A stretch of DNA of 64,000 nucleotides from Rubrivivax gelatinosus IL144 (lineage in GTDB: Bacteria > Pseudomonadota > Gammaproteobacteria > Burkholderiales > Burkholderiaceae_C): positions 1,736,001-1,800,000 of the forward strand of contig NC_017075.1 of the NCBI RefSeq assembly GCF_000284255.1, in the 5' to 3' direction. Of this stretch, positions 30,856 to 38,631 are shown in pieces (within the stretch, counting starts at the first letter, position 1; the number at the start of each line of letters is the position of its first letter). The notes beneath the pieces are model-generated. The model saw nothing but the letters and a program-made list of their open reading frames with translations, was not told where the DNA came from and ran no database searches. Both the position numbers and the translations under genes were made by a program.

Positions 30856-32013
30856 ATGGCCGACGACGCCCAGGACCGCCGCTTACCCGCATCAGCACGA
30901 AAGCTCCGCAAGGCCCGCCAAGACGGCCAGGTCGCGCGCTCGCGTGACCTCGCGCACCTCGCGGCGATGGGCACCGGGCTGGCGCTGCTGATCGCCTTCG
31001 CGCCGCGGCTCACCGACTGGATGCGCCGGCTGCTCGAGAACGGCCTGCGCTTCGACCACAAGGCCGTCGACAACACCGGCACCATGCTCGAGCGCCTGGC
31101 GTCCTCGGGCATCGACATGCTCTTCGTCGTGCTGCCGCTGGGCACCTCGGTGGCCGTCGTCGCCGCCGGCTCGGCGGTGCTGTCGGGCGGCTGGAACTGG
31201 ACGACCAAGCCGCTGCACCCGAACTTCTCCAAGTTCAACCCGATCACCGGGCTGGGCCATCTATTCAAGGTGGATCAGCTGACGAACACGCTGAAGGTCT
31301 GCCTGCTGGCGCTGCTGCTGGGCGCCATCGGCGCGATGTACTTCCAGGCCCAGCTGCCCGAGTTCGCGTCGCTGATCTCGATGCCGCTGCCCACCGCGCT
31401 GGCCGAGACCGGCTCGCTGCTGCAGGGCGGCATGGTGCTGATGCTGATCGCGATGGCGCTGTTCGCGCTGGTCGACGTGCCGCTGCAGCGCTTCATGCTG
31501 ATGCGCAACCTGCGCATGACCTTCGACGAAGCCAAGCAGGAGCACAAGGACTCCGAGGGCAACCCCCTGGTGAAGGGCAAGATCAAGGCCAAGATGCGCG
31601 AGCTGGCGCGGCGCAAGATGATCGCCGCGGTGCCCAGCGCCGATCTCGTGGTGATGAACCCGACCCACTATGCGGTGGCGCTGAAGTACGACGAGGCGAC
31701 GATGGCCGCGCCGCGTGTCGTCGCCAAGGGCACCGACCTGCTGGCCTTCCGCATCCGCGACGCCGCCAAGGCCGCCGACGTGCCGGTGCTCGAGGCGCCG
31801 CCGCTGGCGCGCGCGCTGTACCGCCACGCCGAGGTCGACCAGGAGATCCCGGCGGCGCTGTTCGGCGCCGTCGCCCAGGTGCTGGCCTGGGTCTACCAGC
31901 TGCGCGCCGCGCTCGCCGCGGGCCGCCCGCTCAACGCTCCGGCACCGGCCATCGTCGTGCCGCCGGGCTTCGATCCCGCCGAAGGGCGCGGCACCAGGAG
32001 AGCTGAACCGTGA
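30856..32013 (+). CDS. flhB: Flagellar type III export switch protein FlhB
   Basis: 385 residues. Four transmembrane segments in the first ~210 residues are followed by the cytoplasmic autocleaving domain with the NPTH site (Asn at ~268 in VVMNPTHYAVALKYDEATMA). FlhB switches export specificity from rod/hook to filament proteins. N-terminal PASARKLRKARQDGQVARSRDL is typical. It is first of flhB-flhA-(mini-ORF)-flhF-flhG-like-fliA. The stop overlaps the flhA GTG (GTGA). Confidence 0.97.
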   Translation: MADDAQDRRLPASARKLRKARQDGQVARSRDLAHLAAMGTGLALLIAFAPRLTDWMRRLLENGLRFDHKAVDNTGTMLERLASSGIDMLFVVLPLGTSVAVVAAGSAVLSGGWNWTTKPLHPNFSKFNPITGLGHLFKVDQLTNTLKVCLLALLLGAIGAMYFQAQLPEFASLISMPLPTALAETGSLLQGGMVLMLIAMALFALVDVPLQRFMLMRNLRMTFDEAKQEHKDSEGNPLVKGKIKAKMRELARRKMIAAVPSADLVVMNPTHYAVALKYDEATMAAPRVVAKGTDLLAFRIRDAAKAADVPVLEAPPLARALYRHAEVDQEIPAALFGAVAQVLAWVYQLRAALAAGRPLNAPAPAIVVPPGFDPAEGRGTRRAEP

Positions 32014-34100
32014 ACGCGCTGATGCAACGTCTGAACGCGCTGCTGGGGCCCAACGCGGCCGCGGCGAAGATGCTGATGCTGCCGGTCTTCGTCGTGATGA
32101 TGCTCGCGATGATGGTCCTGCCGCTGCCGCCGTTCGTGCTGGACCTGCTGTTCACCTTCAACATCGCGCTGGCGCTGGTGGTGATGATGGTCGCCGCGCA
32201 GATGGTCAAGCCGCTGGACTTCGCCGCGCTGCCGACCGTGCTGCTGGTGACGACGCTGCTGCGCCTGTCGCTGAACGTCGCCTCCACGCGCGTCGTGCTG
32301 CTCGAAGGCCACAACGGCCCGGGCGCCGCCGGCAAGGTGATCGAGTCCTTCGGCCACTTCCTCATCGGCGGCAACTTCGCCGTCGGCCTGATCGTCTTCG
32401 CGATCCTGGTCGTCATCAACTTCATCGTCGTCACCAAGGGCGCCGAGCGCATCGCCGAAGTCGGCGCGCGCTTCACCCTGGACGCGATGCCGGGCAAGCA
32501 GATGGCGATCGACGCCGAGCTGAACTCGGGCCTGATCGACGAGAACGAGGCCCGCCGCCGCCGCGCCGAGGTCGGCGAGGAAGCCGACTTCTTCGGCTCG
32601 ATGGACGGTGCCAGCAAGTACGTGCGCGGCGACGCGATGGCGGGCCTGCTGATCCTGTTCATCAACATCGTCGGCGGCCTGATCATCGGCATGGCGATGC
32701 ACGGCCTGTCGGCCGGCCAGGCGGCCGAGAGCTACATCCTGCTGGCCGTCGGCGACGCGCTGGTGGCGCAGATCCCGGCGCTGCTGGTCTCGGTGGCCTC
32801 GGCGATGGTCATCTCGCGCGTCGGCAAGGAACAGGACATCGGCTCGCAGATCCGCGGCCAGGTCTTCGACTCGCCGCAGTCGCTGGGCATCGCCGCGGCC
32901 ATCGTGCTGATGCTGGGCTTCGTGCCGGGCATGCCGCACTTCGTCTTCCTGCTGATCGGCGGCGGCCTGGCGCTGCTGTCCTGGCAGCTGCAGCGCAAGA
33001 AGAAGCGCGCCGCCGCGGTGCCCGAGCGCAAGGAGGCCACCGACCCCGCGCAGGCCAACGCCGAGGCCAGCTGGGACGACCTGACGCCGGTGGACACGCT
33101 GGGCCTGGAGGTCGGCTACCGGCTGATCCAGCTCGTCGACAAGGCGCGCCAGGGCGACCTGCTGGCGCGCATCAAGGGCGTGCGCAAGAAGTTCGCCCAG
33201 GACGTCGGCTTCCTGCCGCCGCCGGTGCACATCCGCGACAACCTCGAACTCAAGCCCAGCGTCTACCGCGTGACGCTGCGCGGCGCCGTCGTCGGCGAAG
33301 GCGAGGCCTTCCCCGGCCAGCTGCTGGCCATCAACCCCGGCGGCGCGCAGCAGCAGCTGCCCGGCACCAAGACCACCGACCCGGCGTTCGGGCTGCCGGC
33401 GATCTGGATCGAGCAGCGCCACCGCGAGATGGCCCAAATGGCCGGGTTTACGGTCGTTGATTGCGCGACCGTGGTGGCGACCCATCTTTCACACTTGATG
33501 CAACTGAATGCATCCCGCCTGCTGGGCCGTGTCGAGACGCAGCAACTCGTCGAGCACGTGACCAAGCTGGCCCCGAAGTTGATCGAGGACGTGGTTCCCA
33601 AGATGGTCGGTATCGCCACCCTGCAGAAGGTCCTCCAGCTCTTGCTGGAAGAGGGCGTGCACATCCGCGACATGCGCTCGATCATCGAGTGCCTCGCCGA
33701 ACATGCCGCCACCGTGACCGACCCGGTCGAGCTGGTGCGCCGCATCCGCACCCACCTGGCGCCGGCCATCGTCCAGCAGATCTACGGCCCGACCAAGGAA
33801 CTCGACGTCATCGCGCTGGAGCCCGAGCTCGAGCGCCTGGTGACGCAGGCGCTGACCTCGCCGCACGGCGCGGCGCTGGACCCGGGCGTCGCCGAGGCGA
33901 TCACCCAGCGTGCCGCCGACACCGCGCGCCGCCAGGAGGACCTGGGCCTGCCGGCCTGCCTGCTGGTACCCGACGTGATCCGGGCGCCGATGGCCCGGCT
34001 GCTGAAGCGTTCCGCACCGCGCCTGAAGGTGCTGGCGCACAGCGAGATTCCCGAGACCCATTCGATCCGGATCGGTTCGATCATCGGAGCCAACGCATGA
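32010..34100 (+). CDS. flhA: Flagellar export gate protein FlhA
   Basis: 696 residues from a GTG at 32010 overlapping the flhB stop. Eight predicted transmembrane helices lie in the N-terminal half, around the FHIPEP-type loop (AERIAEVGARFTLDAMPGKQ and MAIDAELNSGLIDENEARRR). The large cytoplasmic domain binds late chaperone-substrate complexes such as FliS-flagellin. Its tail ends FDHRS... -free at SEIPETHSIRIGSIIGANA. It is coupled to a 16-codon open frame that starts within its stop codon. Confidence 0.97.
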   Translation: MNALMQRLNALLGPNAAAAKMLMLPVFVVMMLAMMVLPLPPFVLDLLFTFNIALALVVMMVAAQMVKPLDFAALPTVLLVTTLLRLSLNVASTRVVLLEGHNGPGAAGKVIESFGHFLIGGNFAVGLIVFAILVVINFIVVTKGAERIAEVGARFTLDAMPGKQMAIDAELNSGLIDENEARRRRAEVGEEADFFGSMDGASKYVRGDAMAGLLILFINIVGGLIIGMAMHGLSAGQAAESYILLAVGDALVAQIPALLVSVASAMVISRVGKEQDIGSQIRGQVFDSPQSLGIAAAIVLMLGFVPGMPHFVFLLIGGGLALLSWQLQRKKKRAAAVPERKEATDPAQANAEASWDDLTPVDTLGLEVGYRLIQLVDKARQGDLLARIKGVRKKFAQDVGFLPPPVHIRDNLELKPSVYRVTLRGAVVGEGEAFPGQLLAINPGGAQQQLPGTKTTDPAFGLPAIWIEQRHREMAQMAGFTVVDCATVVATHLSHLMQLNASRLLGRVETQQLVEHVTKLAPKLIEDVVPKMVGIATLQKVLQLLLEEGVHIRDMRSIIECLAEHAATVTDPVELVRRIRTHLAPAIVQQIYGPTKELDVIALEPELERLVTQALTSPHGAALDPGVAEAITQRAADTARRQEDLGLPACLLVPDVIRAPMARLLKRSAPRLKVLAHSEIPETHSIRIGSIIGANA

Positions 34101-34147
34101 CCACCGTCACGACCCTCACCCTGCGCTCTGATCGGGAGGCCGCATGA
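34097..34147 (+). CDS. 16-codon mini-ORF coupling flhA and flhF
   Basis: ATG at 34097 overlaps the flhA stop (ATGA), encodes MTTVTTLTLRSDREAA and stops at 34147, overlapping the flhF ATG at 34144 (again ATGA). It could let ribosomes pass from flhA to flhF. The codons and the tight ends are visible, but translation is unproven. The flhF ribosome-binding site (GGGAGG) lies inside it. It may simply be a chance open frame. Confidence 0.35.
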   Translation: MTTVTTLTLRSDREAA

Positions 34148-35703
34148 ACGTCAAGCGTTTCACCGCCCGCACCTCGCGCGAAGCCCTCGCGCTCGTGCGC
34201 CAGGCCTTCGGCGAAGACGCCGTCGTGATGTCCACCCGCCCCTGCGCCGACGGCGTCGAGGTGCTGGCCATGGCTCCCGAGTCGCTGCAGCAGCTCGAAC
34301 GTGTCTCCGCCGCGCCGGCCGCGCCGCGTGCCCGCGCCGCCGCGCCGCGTGCCGCCGCCCCGCGGGTCGAACCGCGCGTCGAGCCGGCTTTCGACGCCGC
34401 CGAGGTCGACGAGGACGTCGAGCAGCTCGAGATGAGCACGCTGTCGTTCCAGGACTACGTGCGCGAGCGCATGTTGAAGCGCCGCCAGACCGAACTCGCC
34501 CGCGAGGCCGCCGCCGAGCCGCGCCAGCCCGGCGCCGTCAGCGCCCGCCGCGCCGAAGCGCAGCGCGAGGAGCCGCCGGTGCGCGCCGCCGCCCCGGCCG
34601 CCGAACCGCGGGCCCGCGCCGCCGCGCCCGCGGCTGCCGCGCCGGCTCCGCGTGCCGCCGAGCCGCGCCGGGAGCCGCCGGTGCTGCGCGAGGAGATCCG
34701 CCACGCCGAGCCGCTGCTGCCGCAGGCGCCGGTGCTGGCCGACGGCGCGCCGCGCCGCGACCAGGCCGAGATGATGGAAGAGCTGCGCTCGATGCGCGGC
34801 CTGATCGAGCAGCGTTTCGGCGCGCTGGCGTTCATGGAAAAGCTGCAACGCCAGCCGCGCCAGGCGCAGCTGACGCAGAAGCTGCTCGGCTGCGGCTTCT
34901 CGCCGTCGCTGGTGCGCAAGCTGGTCGAAGGGCTGCCCGGCGGCTGCGACGAACTCGCCTGGGCCGCCGGCGTGCTCGAACGCAACCTCGCCACCGGCGA
35001 GCGCGAGAGCCCGCTGGAGGACATCGGCGGCGTATTCGCGATGGTCGGCCCGACCGGCGTCGGCAAGACGACCAGCACCGCCAAGCTGGCCGCGGCCTTC
35101 GCCACCCGCCACGGCGCCGCCAACCTGGGCCTGATCACGCTGGACGCCTACCGCGTCGGCGCCCACGAGCAGCTGCGCACCTACGGCCGCATCCTCGGCG
35201 TGCCGGTGCACACCGCGCACGACCGCGCCTCGCTGGAAGACCTGCTGGACCTGCTGTCGGCCAAGAAGATGGTGCTCATCGACACCGCCGGCATGGCCCA
35301 GCGCGACGCCCGCACCCGCGAGCTGCTGGACATGCTGTCGCACCGCTCGATCAACAAGCTGCTGGTCGTCAACGCCGCGGCCCAGGGCGAGACCATCGAG
35401 GAAGTGCTGCTGGCCTACGGCGCCGCCGCCTGCCGCGGCATCGTGCTGTCGAAGATGGACGAAGCGGTGAAGCTGGCGCCGGCGCTGGACGCGCTGATCC
35501 GCTACAAGCTCAAGGTGCTCGCCGTGGCCAACGGCCAGCGCGTGCCCGAGGACTGGCACCGCCTGTCGGCCAACGCGCTGGTGCAGCGCGCGCTGCGCGG
35601 CGGCGGCAGCCCCGCCTGGCGCATGGACAGCGCCGACATGAACCTCGTCTTCGCCGCCGTGCCGACGCCGACCCCGGCGCCGGGCCATCCGCTGCACGCC
35701 TGA
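34144..35703 (+). CDS. flhF: Flagellar SRP-like GTPase FlhF
   Basis: 519 residues. A basic N-terminal B domain (MNVKRFTARTSREALALVRQ) is followed by a long Ala/Pro/Arg-rich linker (~57-200), an N domain, and an SRP-type G domain with P-loop GPTGVGKTTSTAKL at ~302, LGLITLDAYRVGAHEQL, LIDTAGMAQRD and LSKMDEAVKLAPAL. FlhF sets the site, usually polar, of flagellum assembly. Its presence suggests polar flagella. It is encoded between flhA and the FlhG-like gene. Confidence 0.95.
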   Translation: MNVKRFTARTSREALALVRQAFGEDAVVMSTRPCADGVEVLAMAPESLQQLERVSAAPAAPRARAAAPRAAAPRVEPRVEPAFDAAEVDEDVEQLEMSTLSFQDYVRERMLKRRQTELAREAAAEPRQPGAVSARRAEAQREEPPVRAAAPAAEPRARAAAPAAAAPAPRAAEPRREPPVLREEIRHAEPLLPQAPVLADGAPRRDQAEMMEELRSMRGLIEQRFGALAFMEKLQRQPRQAQLTQKLLGCGFSPSLVRKLVEGLPGGCDELAWAAGVLERNLATGERESPLEDIGGVFAMVGPTGVGKTTSTAKLAAAFATRHGAANLGLITLDAYRVGAHEQLRTYGRILGVPVHTAHDRASLEDLLDLLSAKKMVLIDTAGMAQRDARTRELLDMLSHRSINKLLVVNAAAQGETIEEVLLAYGAAACRGIVLSKMDEAVKLAPALDALIRYKLKVLAVANGQRVPEDWHRLSANALVQRALRGGGSPAWRMDSADMNLVFAAVPTPTPAPGHPLHA

Positions 35704-35720
35704 ACCGCCGCGACAGCTCC

Positions 35721-36503
35721 ATGCGCGACTTCTACGACTCCGCCCCCGCGCCGCTGGACCAGGCCCACGGCCTGCGCCGGCTGTTCGCGGCCTCGCGCCA
35801 GCGTTTCGTCCCGCTGGCCGCCAACCCGCACGTGCCGTTCTCCGGCGTCGTCATCGACGAGCTGACCGCCGCCTTCGTCGGCCGCGGCCAGCGCGTGCTG
35901 GTCGTCGACGCCGCCGACAGCTCGCCGGCACCGCGCGAGATCGCGCTGCTGGACGTCGGCGCCGCGATCGAGGACCTGTCGCCGCAGATCGGCTACCTCG
36001 CCGCACGCGGGCTGCCGCTGCGCCACGTCGACACGCGCGGCTCGGCCGCCGGTTTCGCCGACGCGCTGGCCCAGGCCGCGCCCAAGGCCGACGTCGTGCT
36101 GGTGCATGCCAACCCGGGCGACCTGGCGCGCATGTTCGGCCAGCGCGCGGCGCGGCCGATCCTGATCGGCGCCGACCACCCGGAGAGCATCAAGCACGCC
36201 TACGCGGCCTGCAAGCTGCTCGCCCAGCGCTGCGGCCTGATGACCTTCGACCTCGTGCTCGCGGCGCCGCTGGCCTCGCGGCGCGTGCGCGCCATCGCCA
36301 CCAGCCTGGCGAGCTGCGCCGACGCCTTCCTGGGCGCGCTGCTGCACGACTGGGCCGTCGTCGACCCGGCCACCGACCTGCGCGCCGGCCCCGGGGCCGC
36401 CGTCTCGCGCCTGGTCTCGGGCCAGCTCGCGCTCGACGGCCAAGGCCTGCCGGCCGCCGCGGCGCCGGCCGCGGCCCAGCGCGCCGCGTTCGCGACGAAC
36501 TGA
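35721..36503 (+). CDS. FlhG/FleN-like MinD-family protein lacking Walker A
   Basis: 260 residues in the slot normally held by flhG, between flhF and fliA. The pattern is MinD/ParA-like (VLVVDAADSSPAPREIALLD, ADVVLVHANPGDLARMFG, SIKHAYAACKLLAQRCGLMT), but the KGGVGKT Walker A is missing: LAANPHVPFSGVVIDELTAA occupies that place. ATP binding in the usual way is therefore doubtful. It begins with MRDFYDSAPAPLDQAHGLRR, which resembles the DQA(E/H)GLR FlhF-activating motif at the FlhG N-terminus. It is probably a degenerate FlhG that keeps the FlhF-stimulating segment. Confidence 0.72.
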   Translation: MRDFYDSAPAPLDQAHGLRRLFAASRQRFVPLAANPHVPFSGVVIDELTAAFVGRGQRVLVVDAADSSPAPREIALLDVGAAIEDLSPQIGYLAARGLPLRHVDTRGSAAGFADALAQAAPKADVVLVHANPGDLARMFGQRAARPILIGADHPESIKHAYAACKLLAQRCGLMTFDLVLAAPLASRRVRAIATSLASCADAFLGALLHDWAVVDPATDLRAGPGAAVSRLVSGQLALDGQGLPAAAAPAAAQRAAFATN

Positions 36504-36536
36504 ACCGACGGAACACGCCCTCGAAAGGCTGCTCTC

Positions 36537-37250
36537 ATGTACACCGCCAAGGGACAACTCGATGCCAACGCGATGCTCCGGCAATACAGCCCGCTGGTCC
36601 GTCGCCTGGCGCACCAGATGATCGCCAAGCTCCCGGCGAACGTGGAGCTCGACGACCTGATCCAAGTGGGCATGATGGGCCTGTCCGACGCGCTGTCGCG
36701 TTTCGATGCCGCCCAGGGTGTGCAGTTCGAGACCTTCGCGACGCAGCGCATCCGCGGCGCGATGCTCGACGAGCTGCGCGGCAACGACTGGATGAGCCGC
36801 GGCGACCGCCGCCACCAGCGCACGATCGAGGCCGCGGTGCACAAGCTCGAGCAGAAGCTGCACCGCGCGCCCAGCGAGAGCGAGATCGCCCAGGAGATGG
36901 GCCTGTCGCTCACCGATTACCAGGAACTGCTGACCAAGGTGCGCGGCACCCAGCTGATCTACCTGGAGGACATGAGCGGCGACGACGGCGACGACGACTA
37001 CCTCGACCGCCACGTGCACGACGAAGAGGCCAACCCGCTGGGCCGGCTGCAGGACCAGCGCATGCGCCAGGCGCTGGTCGAGGCGATCAAGAACCTGCCC
37101 GAGCGCGAGCAGTACGTGATGAGCATGTACTACGAGCACGACATGAACCTCAAGGAGATCGCCGCGGTGCTCAAGGTGACCGAGAGCCGCGTCTGCCAGC
37201 TCCACAGCCAGTCGATCGCACGCCTGCGCACCCGCCTGCGCGAGTGGTAG
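36537..37250 (+). CDS. fliA: Flagellar sigma factor 28 (FliA)
   Basis: 237 residues. Region 2 (YSPLVRRLAHQMIAKLPANV, DLIQVGMMGLSDALSRFDAA, FETFATQRIRGAMLDELRG), region 3 (SEIAQEMGLSLTDYQEL) and region 4 (LPEREQYVMSMYYEHDMNLK, then VTESRVCQLHSQSIARLR) are complete. FliA drives late genes; the promoters it should use are visible before fliS, fliD, fliC2, fliC3, motA, cheY and flgM. It is held in check by FlgM (41515-41808). It is last or second last in the flhB operon, with the chemoreceptor gene 22 bp downstream. Confidence 0.97.
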   Translation: MYTAKGQLDANAMLRQYSPLVRRLAHQMIAKLPANVELDDLIQVGMMGLSDALSRFDAAQGVQFETFATQRIRGAMLDELRGNDWMSRGDRRHQRTIEAAVHKLEQKLHRAPSESEIAQEMGLSLTDYQELLTKVRGTQLIYLEDMSGDDGDDDYLDRHVHDEEANPLGRLQDQRMRQALVEAIKNLPEREQYVMSMYYEHDMNLKEIAAVLKVTESRVCQLHSQSIARLRTRLREW

Positions 37251-37272
37251 TCCTCCCGTCAGGAGACAGCCC

Positions 37273-38631
37273 ATGTTCAAGTCCTTCCGGCGCCCCGCTT
37301 CCGGGCCGCCGCCGACGGCTGCGCGCGACGCCGCCGCGCCGGCTCCCGCGGCCGTCGACGCTACAGGCGCGCTGCGCCTGGTCAGCGAGCGTGCCTCGGG
37401 GCTGGGCCGCGAGGCCGCCGAGGTCTGCGGCGTCATCGCCGACACGCACCGCGTCGCCACCGCCCAGGCCGCCGCGCTGCAGGCGCTGGCGCGCCAGCTT
37501 CAGGACGTGGTCTCGGCGCAGGCCGCGATCGCCGGCGAGACCGAGAACGGCCTGCGCGCCGTCGCCGAGGTCGGCGAGGCGGTCCAGGCCGTCGGCACCG
37601 AGGTCGGCGGCATCGTCGACACGCTGCGCCAGGTCTCGGGCGCGGCCGACCAGATCACCCAGATCGCGCTGCAGACGCGGCTCGTGGCCTTCAACGCCTC
37701 GGTCGAGGCCAAACGTGCCGGCGAAGCCGGGCGCGGCTTCGGCGTCGTCGCCGATGCGGTCAAGGACCTGGCGGCCAAGGTCGAGGTCTCGTCCAAGGAG
37801 ATTCTGGCCACCGTCGGCCGGCTCGACGAGCGCATCGCCGCGCTGGCGCGCGAGATCCAGCGCAGCGAAGGCAGCCCCGCCGGCGGCGTGCACCGCGCGC
37901 TCGACGGCGTCGTCGAAGGCGTGGGCCGCATCCACGACGCCAGCCGGCGCAGCTCCGAGGTCTGCTCGGTGCTCGAGTCGCAGATGGCCGGCATCGAAGG
38001 CGAGGTGCGCCTGACGACGCGCTCGCTGGACGCCGCGCTCGGCCGCACCGAGAACTTCCTGCGCATCTCCGAGCAGCTGATCGAGGCGTTCACCGCCAGC
38101 GGCCTGGAGACCGAGGACTCGCCCTATATCCGCGCCGCGCAGCAGGCCGCCGCCCAGGTCGCGGCGCTGCTGGAGGACACGCTGGCCGCCGGCCGCACGA
38201 CGCTCGCCGACCTGTTCGACGAGCGCTACCAGCCGATCGCCGGCACCGAGCCGGCGCAGCACATGACGCGTTTCTCGGCGCTGGCCGAGCAGCTCTTCCC
38301 GCAGGTCCAGGAAGCGGCGCTGTCGCTGTCGGACAAGGTGGTGTTCTGCATCGCCGTCGACCGCAACGGCTACGTCGCCTGCCACAACCGGCGCTACAAC
38401 CAGCCGCAGCGCCCGGGCGACCTGCTGTGGAACACCGCCAACAGCCGCTGGCGCCGCATCTTCAACGACCGCACCGGGCTGGCCTCGGCGCGCAACGAGC
38501 GCCCGTTCCTGCTGCAGACCTACCGTCGCGACATGGGCGGCGGCCGCTTCGTCGTGCTCAAGGAAGTCGCCGCGCCGATCGCCGTCGGCGGCCGCCACTG
38601 GGGCGGCCTGCGGCTGGCGTTCAACTTCTGA
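37273..38631 (+). CDS. Soluble methyl-accepting chemotaxis-type receptor
   Basis: 452 residues without any transmembrane segment, so a cytoplasmic receptor. A helical signalling hairpin (~65-215) carries an MCP-like core: IALQTRLVAFNASVEAKRAG, EAGRGFGVVADAVKDLA. It differs from the canonical NLLALNAAVEAARAGE, so CheA coupling may be altered. The C-terminal ~100 residues (VFCIAVDRNGYVACHNRRYN ... RDMGGGRFVVLKEVAAPIAV) look like a cache-type sensor fold. It lies 22 bp after fliA, likely co-transcribed. Its stop abuts the stop of the convergent kinase gene (TGATCA). Confidence 0.83.
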   Translation: MFKSFRRPASGPPPTAARDAAAPAPAAVDATGALRLVSERASGLGREAAEVCGVIADTHRVATAQAAALQALARQLQDVVSAQAAIAGETENGLRAVAEVGEAVQAVGTEVGGIVDTLRQVSGAADQITQIALQTRLVAFNASVEAKRAGEAGRGFGVVADAVKDLAAKVEVSSKEILATVGRLDERIAALAREIQRSEGSPAGGVHRALDGVVEGVGRIHDASRRSSEVCSVLESQMAGIEGEVRLTTRSLDAALGRTENFLRISEQLIEAFTASGLETEDSPYIRAAQQAAAQVAALLEDTLAAGRTTLADLFDERYQPIAGTEPAQHMTRFSALAEQLFPQVQEAALSLSDKVVFCIAVDRNGYVACHNRRYNQPQRPGDLLWNTANSRWRRIFNDRTGLASARNERPFLLQTYRRDMGGGRFVVLKEVAAPIAVGGRHWGGLRLAFNF

